Assembly: GCA_002397465.1 (NCBI GenBank)
Contig: DHAP01000011.1
Location: 1 to 53,468 of the forward strand
Length of the DNA stretch: 53,468 nt
Direction: 5' to 3'
From: Caryophanales bacterium UBA4951
Lineage (GTDB): Bacteria > Bacillota_I > Bacilli_A > RFN20 > CAG-826
Below the pieces are notes generated by a model. It had not been told where the DNA came from. It searched no databases and saw nothing but the letters and a program-made list of their open reading frames with translations. Positions 6,949 through 15,072 of the stretch are shown here, in pieces. Every line of letters starts with the position of its first letter. Positions within the stretch are counted from its first letter, which is position 1. Position numbers and translations under genes: made by a program.

Positions 6949-9322
6949 CGCCTTTGACCTTTTCGATGTAGCCTTTGATGAGCGAGGCGTTCTCGTAGAC
7001 GTCATAGCTTTCGCCATGCGGGACAAGAAGCGTCGGGGCCTTGGTGATGCCATAGGCTCTCGCCACGTCAGCGTTGGAAGTCGCATCGATGTTGTTGTAT
7101 TTGATGCCGTCTTTGTCGAGCAGCATCTTAGCCATCTTGCAGTTCGGGCAGGTTGGCGAGGTGAAGAGCATGAGCTCAGTCACTTTCGGGGCGTCAGCCT
7201 TCTTCTCGGAGCAACAGCAGGAGTCACCATGAACGTGATTGGGGTTTTCGCCCTCGTTGATGATGTAGGTCTGGCGGTCCTTGAATTCCTGGGTTTTGCC
7301 TTCGTTCCAGTTTTTGACTGGGCGGTAGTAACCGGTGATACGGCTGTAAACCTCGGTCTCTTTGCCACAGATCGGGCATTTCCAGACTTCGCCGGAGATG
7401 TACCCGTGATCGGCGCAGACACTGTAGGTCGGGGACATCGTGTAGTATGGGAGCTTGTAGTTCTCGGCGATCTTCCTGACGAGCTTCATGCAGCTTTCCC
7501 AGTTCGGGAGTCTCTGTCCAAGGAAGGCGTGGAAGACGGTGCCAGAGGTATAGAGCGTCTGGAAGCGGTCTTCGATGTCGAGGGCGGAGAAGATGTCGTT
7601 GGTGTAGCCGACTGGAAGGTGCGAAGAGTTGGTGTAATAAGGGGTCTCTCCGGACTTGCCGGCGGTGATGATGTCAGGGTATTTGGCCTTGTCATGTTTG
7701 GCAAGACGGTAAGCGGTGCTCTCGGCAGGGGTGGCTTCTAGGTTGTAGAGGTCGCCATATTGCTCTTGGTAATCGCTGAGGCGGGTTCTCATGTGATTGA
7801 GAACCTCGGTCGTGAAGTCCTGGGCTCCTTTGTCAGTAAGATCGTGTCTGATCCATCTGGCATTGAGGCAGGCTTCGTTCATGCCGACGAGGCCGATGGT
7901 CGAGAAGTGGTTCTTGAAGGTTCCCAGGTAGTGCTTGGTGTAAGGATATAATCCCGCTTCCAAGAGGGAGGAGATGGCTTTGCGCTTCACGTTCAAGGAA
8001 CGGGCGGCGACGTCCATCAAGTGGTCAAGGCGGGCATAGAATTCGTCTTTGGTGGCGCTAAGATAGGCCAAGCGAGGCATATTCAAAGTGACGACGCCGA
8101 TAGAACCGGTGGATTCGCCGCTTCCGAAGAAGCCTCCTGATTTCTTTCTCAGTTCGCGTAAGTCGAGACGGAGACGGCAGCACATGCTGCGGACGTCGCT
8201 CGGCTTCATGTCGCTATTGATGTAGTTTGAGAAGTACGGGGTGCCGTATTTGGCGGTCATCGTGAACAAAAGACGGTTGTTCTCAGTGTCGGACCAGTCG
8301 AAGTCTTTGGTGATGGAATAGGTCGGAATCGGATATTGGAATCCACGTCCGTTGGCATCGCCTTCGATCATGACTTCGATGAAGGCTTTGTTGACCATGG
8401 CCATCTCTTCTTTGCAGTCCTTGTATTTGAACGGCATCTCTTTGCCGCCGACAAGGCAGTTGAGCTCAGCCATGTCATCCGGGACGGTCCAGTCGAGGGT
8501 GACGTTGGTGAACGGAGCCTGAGTTCCCCATCTGGATGGAGTGTTGACGCCATAGATGAAGGACTGGACGCACTGTTTGACTTCTTTATAGGTAAGGTGA
8601 TCGGCCTTGACGAAAGGAGCCAAATAGGTGTCGAAGCTTGAGAAAGCCTGAGCGCCGGCCCATTCGTTTTGCATGATGCCGAGGAAGTTGACCATTTGGT
8701 TGCAAAGGGTCATCAAGTGGCGGGCAGGGGAGGATGTGATCTTCCCAGGCACTCCGCCGAGTCCCTCGGTGATGAGCTGTTTCAAGCTCCAACCGGCGCA
8801 ATAACCGGTGAGCATGCTCAAATCATGGATGTGCATATCGGCGTTCCTGTGAGCGTCGGCTATTTCCTTGTCATAGATCTGACTGAGCCAATAATTGGCC
8901 GTGACCGCGCCGGAGTTCGAAAGGATAAGCCCGCCGACCGAGTAGGTGACGGTGCTGTTCTCTTTGACTCTCCAGTCGTTGATCTTAAGGTAGTTATCGA
9001 CGACCGAGGCATAATCGAGCTCGGTCTTCTTGATCTCTCTTAAATCCTGATGCTTTTTCCTATAGTCCATATAGGAACGCGCGACATCGACATATCCGGC
9101 TTGGATCATGATGATCTCAACGCTGTCTTGGATGTCCTCAACCGCCACGACGTTATTGGAGATTTTCTTATTGAAATCCGCCGTGACTCTGATGGCTAAT
9201 AGCTCTAGCACGTCCGGAGTGACCTCTTTGTGCTCAGCGATAAAAGCCCTGCTCATGGCCTCTTCGATTTTTTTGATGTCGAAGTCGACCGTCGACCCGT
9301 CTCTTTTCTTGACTTGTAACAT
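6938..9322 (-). CDS. nrdD: Anaerobic ribonucleoside-triphosphate reductase with fused C-terminal redoxin domain
   Basis: A class III ribonucleotide reductase of 794 residues. An ATP-cone allosteric domain (about 1-90) precedes the catalytic barrel. Near the C-terminus a zinc site (Cys about 636, CPIC at about 649-652) precedes the glycyl-radical loop RITGYYR (Gly about 664). Residues about 710-794 then form a glutaredoxin/thioredoxin-like domain with the redox motif CPNC (725-728) and the cis-proline segment TKAPTLLV. A CCC triplet (about 702-704) lies in the linker. Start 9322 is chosen for the GAGG nine bases upstream. It forms an operon with trxB. Confidence 0.92.
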   Translation of the reverse strand: MLQVKKRDGSTVDFDIKKIEEAMSRAFIAEHKEVTPDVLELLAIRVTADFNKKISNNVVAVEDIQDSVEIIMIQAGYVDVARSYMDYRKKHQDLREIKKTELDYASVVDNYLKINDWRVKENSTVTYSVGGLILSNSGAVTANYWLSQIYDKEIADAHRNADMHIHDLSMLTGYCAGWSLKQLITEGLGGVPGKITSSPARHLMTLCNQMVNFLGIMQNEWAGAQAFSSFDTYLAPFVKADHLTYKEVKQCVQSFIYGVNTPSRWGTQAPFTNVTLDWTVPDDMAELNCLVGGKEMPFKYKDCKEEMAMVNKAFIEVMIEGDANGRGFQYPIPTYSITKDFDWSDTENNRLLFTMTAKYGTPYFSNYINSDMKPSDVRSMCCRLRLDLRELRKKSGGFFGSGESTGSIGVVTLNMPRLAYLSATKDEFYARLDHLMDVAARSLNVKRKAISSLLEAGLYPYTKHYLGTFKNHFSTIGLVGMNEACLNARWIRHDLTDKGAQDFTTEVLNHMRTRLSDYQEQYGDLYNLEATPAESTAYRLAKHDKAKYPDIITAGKSGETPYYTNSSHLPVGYTNDIFSALDIEDRFQTLYTSGTVFHAFLGQRLPNWESCMKLVRKIAENYKLPYYTMSPTYSVCADHGYISGEVWKCPICGKETEVYSRITGYYRPVKNWNEGKTQEFKDRQTYIINEGENPNHVHGDSCCCSEKKADAPKVTELMLFTSPTCPNCKMAKMLLDKDGIKYNNIDATSNADVARAYGITKAPTLLVPHGESYDVYENASLIKGYIEKVKGDVA

Positions 9323-9446
9323 AATGTGGTGCCTCTTCTTTCCAGGTGCCATAGGCAAGTTTAGTGGGTCGTAAAACAACTAGTTCCCCAAAATTGCCGT
9401 ATGGAGGGGCTCGGGTCAGTCATTCCCTTGTGCCCTTGCGTGATTA

Positions 9447-9474
9447 ATGATATAAGCCTGAAAACAAAAATCAA
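9447..9474 (-). promoter_or_regulatory. Promoter of nrdD-trxB
   Basis: On the minus strand TTGATT (9474-9469), a 16-bp spacer and TATCAT (9452-9447). The predicted transcript starts near 9440, giving a leader of about 117 nt before nrdD. I could not match that leader to a known riboswitch. Confidence 0.6.
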
Positions 9475-9837
9475 ACTAAATTGCTCAGGACAATTTTGCC
9501 ATTAAAAAGTAAAGGATTTTTGGGGCTTACAAATCCTTGAAAAAAGGCTCAAAACAACGAGGTTATTCAGTACTTTGTCAGTGGCCAAAAATGTCAAATT
9601 CTATCTTCTGGAATTTGGACAGTGTCTAGAAAAGTTTAAGTGAGTTCACTTACCATCGAAACATACAAAACTTTACAATCTTAACAAAGTTGGAGAGCCT
9701 TATATTTCATGATGAGGAAACTCTCTTTTCGTCCACAAAAAAGTCGATAATCCATCAAAACCGACTTAAAAGCCCTTTTTGATGATTAACCTTGCCTTAG
9801 TCAAAGAGTAAGATGTCCTTATTAATAAGGAGTCAGT
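9475..9837. other. AT-rich gene-free region between nrdD and mscL
   Basis: No convincing gene. It holds several dyads: an 8-bp inverted repeat AAGGATTT/AAATCCTT (9512-9519 and 9531-9538), a perfect 7-bp dyad TAAGTGA-GT-TCACTTA (9637-9652), and CCTTATTAATAAGG (9817-9830), which contains the mscL ribosome-binding site. No NrdR-box pair was evident. The mscL promoter is not clear. Confidence 0.5.
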
Positions 9838-10533
9838 ATGAAAAAAGCAAAAGAGTACGACACCAATGGAAAGGCAGTGGGACTTTGGAAAGAGTTCAAG
9901 GCCTTCATCACTAGGGGGAACGTTCTCGACATGGCCGTTGGCGTCATCGTCGGCGGAGCGTTCAACACCATCGTCACGGCGCTCACAAGCATCTTGTTAA
10001 GCATCTGCACCTGGGGCGTCCCAGGAGGCCTCAAAGGCTTGGTCACCGTCCTTCCAGCCGCGAACGATGCCCAAAGAGGCGTTAGCGGAATCGGACAGAT
10101 GTTCTCTAATTCCGACCTTGCCGAGATGACGATCGCCTACGCCAAGACCCAAGGAGCCACGATCACCGTCGACTCGGATTCGTTCCCGACTTGGCAGAGC
10201 ACCCTTCTTGGCAAATACACCGCCCATGGCACCAACTATTTCTACAATGGATCCGCCATCATTGACTGGGGCAGCTTCATCAATGCCATCATTTCGTTCC
10301 TCATCATCGCTTTGACTTTGTTCGTCATCGTAAAAGTCGTCAAGACCGTTAAGTTAAAGAGAGAAGCCCTCAAGGCCAAGGCCGTCGAAGACTATTTCAT
10401 CAAGCACCCAGAAGAGAGGCCCGCTCCCGTCGTTCCTGGCAAACCAGCCCCGACTGAGATGGACGTTCTTATCGAGATCAGAGAAGAACTAAAGAAACAA
10501 AACGCGAATAAGGCCGCCGAAAGCACTAAGTAA
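9838..10533 (+). CDS. mscL: Large-conductance mechanosensitive channel with an enlarged extracellular loop
   Basis: A 231-residue MscL homologue, which opens under membrane tension to release osmolytes. The amphipathic N-terminus and first helix match the signature (FKAFITRGNVLDMAVGVIVG, residues about 20-39). The second helix is at about 146-168 (FINAIISFLIIALTLFVIV), followed by a charged cytoplasmic helix (MDVLIEIREELKKQ). Ordinary MscL has about 130-150 residues; the extra length is mostly in the loop between the helices (about 55-142). AAGGAG precedes the ATG and lies in a 14-base palindrome. First gene of a three-gene operon. Confidence 0.88.
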   Translation: MKKAKEYDTNGKAVGLWKEFKAFITRGNVLDMAVGVIVGGAFNTIVTALTSILLSICTWGVPGGLKGLVTVLPAANDAQRGVSGIGQMFSNSDLAEMTIAYAKTQGATITVDSDSFPTWQSTLLGKYTAHGTNYFYNGSAIIDWGSFINAIISFLIIALTLFVIVKVVKTVKLKREALKAKAVEDYFIKHPEERPAPVVPGKPAPTEMDVLIEIREELKKQNANKAAESTK

Positions 10534-10535
10534 AC

Positions 10536-10844
10536 ATGCAACACGCAATAGAGATAATCGGCTGGTGTGCCGCGATTTTTATGACACTCTCCTCGATCCC
10601 TCAGGCCATCAAGGTCATCATCAGCAAAGACACCGAGGGAATATCGCTCCTCATGTACATTTTCTTCATCATCGGCATCGGAAGCTGGTGTGCTTATGGC
10701 ATTATGGTGGGCTCAATCCAAATGTGGCTTTCCAATGCCATAACCCTTCTATTTTCTTTTATCACGATCAGCATAAAAATCTATAATATCGCCAAGGGGA
10801 AAGAGCCGCTTTCGAACTACAAGAAAAAGGAAAAAGTTTCATGA
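10536..10844 (+). CDS. SemiSWEET-like PQ-loop membrane protein
   Basis: A 102-residue protein with three membrane helices and the PQ-loop signature SSIPQAIKVI near residue 21. This fits the MtN3/SemiSWEET family, whose dimers move sugars, though some relatives move amino acids. The C-terminal tail is Lys-rich. The gene starts two bases after mscL and overlaps the next gene by ATGA, so it is co-transcribed. Substrate unknown. Confidence 0.8.
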   Translation: MQHAIEIIGWCAAIFMTLSSIPQAIKVIISKDTEGISLLMYIFFIIGIGSWCAYGIMVGSIQMWLSNAITLLFSFITISIKIYNIAKGKEPLSNYKKKEKVS

Positions 10845-11929
10845 GAAGGGTGCCTTTCGAGAAAATCGAGAATTTCCGCGACGTCGGTGGCTATGCCGCC
10901 AGATATGGCGAGACCTCTTTCGGCGTCATCTATCGTTCCGGCTCCTTGAGTGATGCGACTGAATCCGATTTGGACAAGATGGCTTCGATTGGGATCAAGA
11001 CGATAATCGATCTCCGCGATGAGAAAGCCAAAACCAACACTCCCGATAAAAGCGCTTCAGACCCACGTTTCAAAACCGTTTCCCTCAACGTGAACGGGAA
11101 CGGGAGGGTGCCACTTTCCAGAGCGGACCAGGTCGATAGCTACATCGAAATGCTGGAGGACCCGAGCCAAGCCCGCCCGATCTTCCTTGCGATTGCCCAC
11201 GAGGATAAACCCTTAGTGATCCATTGCACGGCTGGCAAAGACAGGACCGGGTGTTTCATCGCCCTTCTTGAATTAGCCAATGGCGTGCCTTTCCATGACG
11301 TGAACGCCGACTACTTGCTTTCCTTTCCTTATCTTACAAGGCTCAGAAGAGTCACCAGAAAAGAATACCCGGATTTCCCAGATGCGGTTTTGAGCCCATC
11401 GGTGTCCTTCTTAAAAAGAGTCATCGCCCGCTTCAACAAGAAGTGGGGCAGCGTCGATGAGTATCTCAAGAGCATCGGCATTTCGGATGATGACATCTCC
11501 TTGCTGGACAACCTCTTGGGAAAACAAGAGAAAAGCTGCGGGGCCGTCATCTTCAATGGCGGCAAAATCCTCGTAGAACATATGCATAAGGGCCATTATT
11601 CCTTGCCCAAAGGCCATGTCGAGAAGTTCGACAAAGACGATGTCGCAACCGCGAAAAGGGAGATCAAAGAAGAGACTTCCCTTGATGTGGAGATCATCGA
11701 CCCATCCACAAACTACCATATTGAGTATTCGCCAAAAGAGGGCGTTGCCAAGAAAGTCGTCTTCTTCTTAGCCACCTCCGAAAAAACAGAAACGATACCT
11801 CAATTAGAAGAAGTCAGTCAGTGTTATTGGCTGAGCGCCAACGACGCGATCAGAACCCTGAGCCACGACAGCGACAAAACAATCGCCAAGTGGGCTTACG
11901 ATATGATGCATAAGAAGAATCTTCTTTAG
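10841..11929 (+). CDS. Fusion of a tyrosine-phosphatase-like domain and a Nudix hydrolase
   Basis: A 362-residue two-domain protein. Residues 1 to about 225 resemble bacterial Tyr/Ser protein phosphatases (NFRDVGGY near 11; catalytic P-loop HCTAGKDRTG at 128-137 with Cys129 and Arg135). Residues about 230-362 form a Nudix domain starting KSCGAVIF, with GHV at 258 and REIKEE at 273-278. The Nudix box has one extra residue, and Asp in place of the first conserved Glu. The domain resembles Ap4A-type hydrolases. It overlaps the SemiSWEET gene by ATGA and its stop interlocks with the convergent ATP-grasp gene. Confidence 0.82.
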   Translation: MRRVPFEKIENFRDVGGYAARYGETSFGVIYRSGSLSDATESDLDKMASIGIKTIIDLRDEKAKTNTPDKSASDPRFKTVSLNVNGNGRVPLSRADQVDSYIEMLEDPSQARPIFLAIAHEDKPLVIHCTAGKDRTGCFIALLELANGVPFHDVNADYLLSFPYLTRLRRVTRKEYPDFPDAVLSPSVSFLKRVIARFNKKWGSVDEYLKSIGISDDDISLLDNLLGKQEKSCGAVIFNGGKILVEHMHKGHYSLPKGHVEKFDKDDVATAKREIKEETSLDVEIIDPSTNYHIEYSPKEGVAKKVVFFLATSEKTETIPQLEEVSQCYWLSANDAIRTLSHDSDKTIAKWAYDMMHKKNLL

Positions 11930-12816
11930 CCTAGAAGACTGTTTTTGATATAAGCGGCGTAGAGGCCGGCGACGTTGATGAGAGTAGTGGATTCGATTCC
12001 GCTTATGAAAGCGTTGGAGTTGACCTCGCAGAGGATCGGCTCCTTTTCTTTTCCTATCATGATGTCGACTCCGCAATAATCCAGCCCGATTGTCTTCGCG
12101 GCCTTTTCGGCCATCTTGATATAGGATTCCGGGATCTCGGCTTTTTCGCCATGCCCGCCGAGAGCGACGTTACTTCTGAAATCGCCGGAGTCATTGACCC
12201 GTTTCATCCCGGCGGCAAAACGTCCGCCGATGACGATTAGGCGGTAATCGACGCCAAAGGACGAGGAAATGAATTCCTGATAAAGCCTCGCCTCATGGGA
12301 ATGGGCTTTCTCAAAGGCGATGAACTCCTCTTTGCTTTTCATCAAAAAAACGTTTTTGCCAAGCGATCCGTAGTTCAGTTTGGCGATGAAAGGAAAAGTC
12401 AAAGACGAAAGGACCTCATCAACGAATTCCTCGCTTAGCTCATTAGAAGAATAGTTGAGGGGGCCGGATATGGTCTTCGGCATTTTGATGCCATCGTTCG
12501 CGAGGAACAAATGGGTCCTCATCTTGTCATCGCAGACTTCGATGGCCCGGGCGTTGTTGAAAAGACGAAAGCCTCTTTTTTCCAAGGCTATCGATGAATA
12601 AAGATCTTTATCCAGATAAAGGATGAAGTCGGCATTGAGCTCTTTTCCAGAAACAGAGCCATCGCCGTCTAGATAAGAGATTATCTCCGCGTTGCTGATT
12701 TTATCCAGACTGACGTCAATCTTGGCGAACTCTTCTTTCATTCGCGTATAAAAATGCCCGGCCCCAGCAAGGGTCAGATAGCCATTGAGAATGCATAAAC
12801 CGTGGAGTGATTTCAT
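11926..12816 (-). CDS. RimK-like ATP-grasp ligase
   Basis: A 296-residue ATP-grasp protein of the RimK type, which joins an amino group to a carboxylate using ATP. Seen: the nucleotide-binding segment PFIAKLNYGSLGKNVFLM, YQEFISSSFGVDYRLIVIGG, and the C-terminal metal site GVDIMIG then PILCEVNSNAF. The substrate cannot be told; relatives modify ribosomal protein S6, coenzyme F420 or peptides. The ATG has no Shine-Dalgarno and follows TATAAT by nine bases. It is divergent from nadE. Confidence 0.8.
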   Translation of the reverse strand: MKSLHGLCILNGYLTLAGAGHFYTRMKEEFAKIDVSLDKISNAEIISYLDGDGSVSGKELNADFILYLDKDLYSSIALEKRGFRLFNNARAIEVCDDKMRTHLFLANDGIKMPKTISGPLNYSSNELSEEFVDEVLSSLTFPFIAKLNYGSLGKNVFLMKSKEEFIAFEKAHSHEARLYQEFISSSFGVDYRLIVIGGRFAAGMKRVNDSGDFRSNVALGGHGEKAEIPESYIKMAEKAAKTIGLDYCGVDIMIGKEKEPILCEVNSNAFISGIESTTLINVAGLYAAYIKNSLLG

Positions 12817-12825
12817 AACCTCGAC

Positions 12826-12831
12826 ATTATA
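12826..12831 (-). promoter_or_regulatory. -10 box of the ATP-grasp gene, near-leaderless start
   Basis: TATAAT on the minus strand (12831-12826), nine bases before the ATG, predicts a leader of about 3 nt. A weak TTTGTA lies 17 bp further upstream. Confidence 0.6.
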
Positions 12832-12879
12832 CCCTTGCAGGCACTGACTACAAAAAGCACTTTCAGATAACCTAATGTC

Positions 12880-12895
12880 ATTATAAAGGTATAAT
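12880..12895 (+). promoter_or_regulatory. nadE -10 box inside a perfect dyad; candidate operator
   Basis: ATTATA-AAGG-TATAAT (12880-12895) is a perfect 6-bp inverted repeat whose right arm is the -10 box. The predicted transcription start is 12902, giving a 2-nt leader before the ATG at 12904. ATGTCAT occurs on both sides (12875-12881 and 12897-12903) as a direct repeat. Confidence 0.55.
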
Positions 12896-12903
12896 TATGT
12901 CAT

Positions 12904-15036
12904 ATGAACAAAATACAACCGATCACAACCCTTCGTGACACCGAGAAACTTGAGAAGGAACTAGAAGCGAACAAAGGCGAGATTTTCATCACCAAGAACG
13001 GATATGGCGATTTCGTCATTCTCTCCAACGAGAATTACGAGGCCTTGAAAAAAGAAAGGCCATATAGAGAAGACGCCCCAAAAAAGAAATTCGCTGAGCC
13101 ATTGAAACTGGATAAGCCTCAATCAGATCCATTGGGGTTCGTGAAGGTGAGAGCCGCCTCGATCAAGGTCAACGTGGGGAACGTCAACGAGAACAAACTC
13201 CGAATTCTTGAGCAGATGAAGAAAGCCCAGGAAGATGGGGTCAGGGTTCTTGTCCTGCCTGAGCTATGCTTAAGCGGATACACATGCGGCGACCTTTTTC
13301 TTGGCTCATCATTGAATGAAGAGTGCGAGAAGGCCATAAAGGAAATCGAAGAGGCCTCAAAGGAATTCGACTTGTTCGTGAGCTTTGGATCGCCCTTAAA
13401 GCGGAACAACAAACTCTATAACTGCGCGATAAATATCCATAAAGGAAAGCTCTTGGGCGTCACCCCAAAGAGCAACATTCCGAACTATGGGGAGTTCTAT
13501 GAAGGGCGTTACTTCGAGAAAGCCCCGGAAGAGGTTTCGGAGGTTGCCATCGCTGGAAAAAGCTATCCTTTCGGAAGCAAGATCATCTATGTGGACGAGG
13601 ACTATCTCAAGCTTCAGATCGGCGTCGAGATCTGCGAGGACATGTGGGTCAGCAATACTCCCTCGACTGCTCTTTCATTAAACGGTGCGACGATGATACT
13701 GAACCTTTCAAGCTCAAATGAGGTAGTTGGCAAAAAAGAGTACCGTCATGACCTCGTCAAGATGACGTCCGCCAGGTTGTGCTCAGCCTACGTCTATGCC
13801 GACTCAGGCGATGGGGAGAGCACGACGGACTTAGTGTTCGCGAGCCATAACATGGTGGCGGAAAATGGCAAAATCCTTGCCGAAAGCCCGTTGTTCGAAA
13901 TGAAAAGCGCCACAACCAGCGTGGATTTGGAAAAACTTGAGAACGAGAGAATCAAGACGATGAGCTACGAGGATAGAGACGATGCATCGATCATGAAGGT
14001 CGTTTTCTCGATGCCTTTGGCCGTCCCCGACAAGCTTGAAAGAGCCTATTCGATGAACCCCTTTATACCCAAGGGAAAAGAGATTGACCTCAACCGCGTT
14101 TCCTTGATATTGAGGATGCAGGCCGAGGGCTTGCTAGGAAGGCTTAAAGCCATCAATTGCCATAAAGTGGTGGTGGGTCTCTCAGGTGGCCTTGATTCGA
14201 CATTGGCTCTCCTCGTCTCATATGACGCCTTCAAGAAAGAAGGCTACCCCTTAAAAGATATCATCGCCATTACCTTGCCTTGTTTTGGGACGAGCCAAAG
14301 AACACATGACAACGCCGTTCGCCTCTCTAATGAGCTCGGCGTCTCTTTCAGGGAGATCAACATCAAGGAAAGCGTCACCTCCCACTTCAAAGACATCGGG
14401 CAGGATAGTTCTTCTCACGATCTGACTTACGAGAACGCCCAAGCCAGGGAAAGAACCCAGGTCTTGTTGGACGTGGCTGGGAAAGAAAACGCCATCATGG
14501 TCGGGACCGGCGATTTAAGCGAGCTATGTTTGGGCTGGACCACCTTTAATGGCGACCACATGTCCAACTATGGCGTCAACGCCTCGATACCGAAAACCTT
14601 GGTGAGATATCTTGTCGAGGGGTTTGCCATCCTCCATCCGGAAGCCAAAGACTCCTTGAATGACATCGTCGACACTCCGATTTCCCCAGAGCTTCTTCCG
14701 ATGGATGAGCACGGGGCCATCGCTCAAAAGACCGAGGACAAGGTCGGCCCTTATGAGCTCAACGATTTCTTCATCTACCAATATCTCAGGAACGGCTTCT
14801 CGCCCCGGAAGATCTTCTTCTTGGCGAAAGTGGCCTATGAAGGCGTCTATGATGCTGAGTTCATCAAGAAATGGCTCAAGGCTTTCTTCACCCGTTTCTA
14901 CCACAACCAATTCAAGCGTTCCTGCCTTCCTGACGGGGCTAAAGTCGGGACGGTCGCCATCTCCCCAAGAGGGGATTGGAGAATGCCATCAGACGCCGAT
15001 GTCAGGATGTCCATAAAAGAAATCGAAGAAATGTGA
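12904..15036 (+). CDS. nadE: Glutamine-dependent NAD+ synthetase with N-terminal Phd/YefM-like domain
   Basis: A 710-residue protein. Residues about 79-390 form a nitrilase-like glutaminase (Glu120 in LPELCLSG, Lys189 in TPKSN, Cys244 in EICEDMW). Residues about 395-710 form the NAD synthetase, with the ATP pyrophosphatase motif SGGLDST (427-433). Together they amidate nicotinic acid adenine dinucleotide to NAD+. Residues 1-50 are not part of NadE: QPITTLRDTEKLE then IFITKNGYGDFVILS closely follows the Phd/YefM antitoxin pattern. A Lys/Pro-rich linker (51-78) joins them. The frame is continuous and the only promoter-linked ATG is this one. Confidence 0.9.
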   Translation: MNKIQPITTLRDTEKLEKELEANKGEIFITKNGYGDFVILSNENYEALKKERPYREDAPKKKFAEPLKLDKPQSDPLGFVKVRAASIKVNVGNVNENKLRILEQMKKAQEDGVRVLVLPELCLSGYTCGDLFLGSSLNEECEKAIKEIEEASKEFDLFVSFGSPLKRNNKLYNCAINIHKGKLLGVTPKSNIPNYGEFYEGRYFEKAPEEVSEVAIAGKSYPFGSKIIYVDEDYLKLQIGVEICEDMWVSNTPSTALSLNGATMILNLSSSNEVVGKKEYRHDLVKMTSARLCSAYVYADSGDGESTTDLVFASHNMVAENGKILAESPLFEMKSATTSVDLEKLENERIKTMSYEDRDDASIMKVVFSMPLAVPDKLERAYSMNPFIPKGKEIDLNRVSLILRMQAEGLLGRLKAINCHKVVVGLSGGLDSTLALLVSYDAFKKEGYPLKDIIAITLPCFGTSQRTHDNAVRLSNELGVSFREINIKESVTSHFKDIGQDSSSHDLTYENAQARERTQVLLDVAGKENAIMVGTGDLSELCLGWTTFNGDHMSNYGVNASIPKTLVRYLVEGFAILHPEAKDSLNDIVDTPISPELLPMDEHGAIAQKTEDKVGPYELNDFFIYQYLRNGFSPRKIFFLAKVAYEGVYDAEFIKKWLKAFFTRFYHNQFKRSCLPDGAKVGTVAISPRGDWRMPSDADVRMSIKEIEEM

Positions 15037-15054
15037 GAAGCTTCGTCTCAAGAA

Positions 15055-15063
15055 TGATAGAAT
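15055..15063 (+). promoter_or_regulatory. Extended -10 box of the gtrA-like gene
   Basis: TGaTAGAAT (15055-15063) predicts a start near 15070, three bases before the ATG at 15073. No Shine-Dalgarno is present. It lies just after the nadE stop, so the gene need not depend on nadE transcription. Confidence 0.6.
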
Positions 15064-15072
15064 AGCCTCACA

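Noticed and set aside
6920..7741. Long plus-strand open frame opposite nrdD
   Set aside because: Lies wholly antisense to nrdD, has no family features and reflects the codon bias of the real gene.
9323..9440. Riboswitch (purine, cobalamin or c-di-GMP type) in the nrdD leader
   Set aside because: Key conserved segments could not be found.
12904..13137. Separate antitoxin gene before nadE, with a frameshift
   Set aside because: The frame is continuous, there is no stop, and no second ribosome site or promoter lies before the NadE core.
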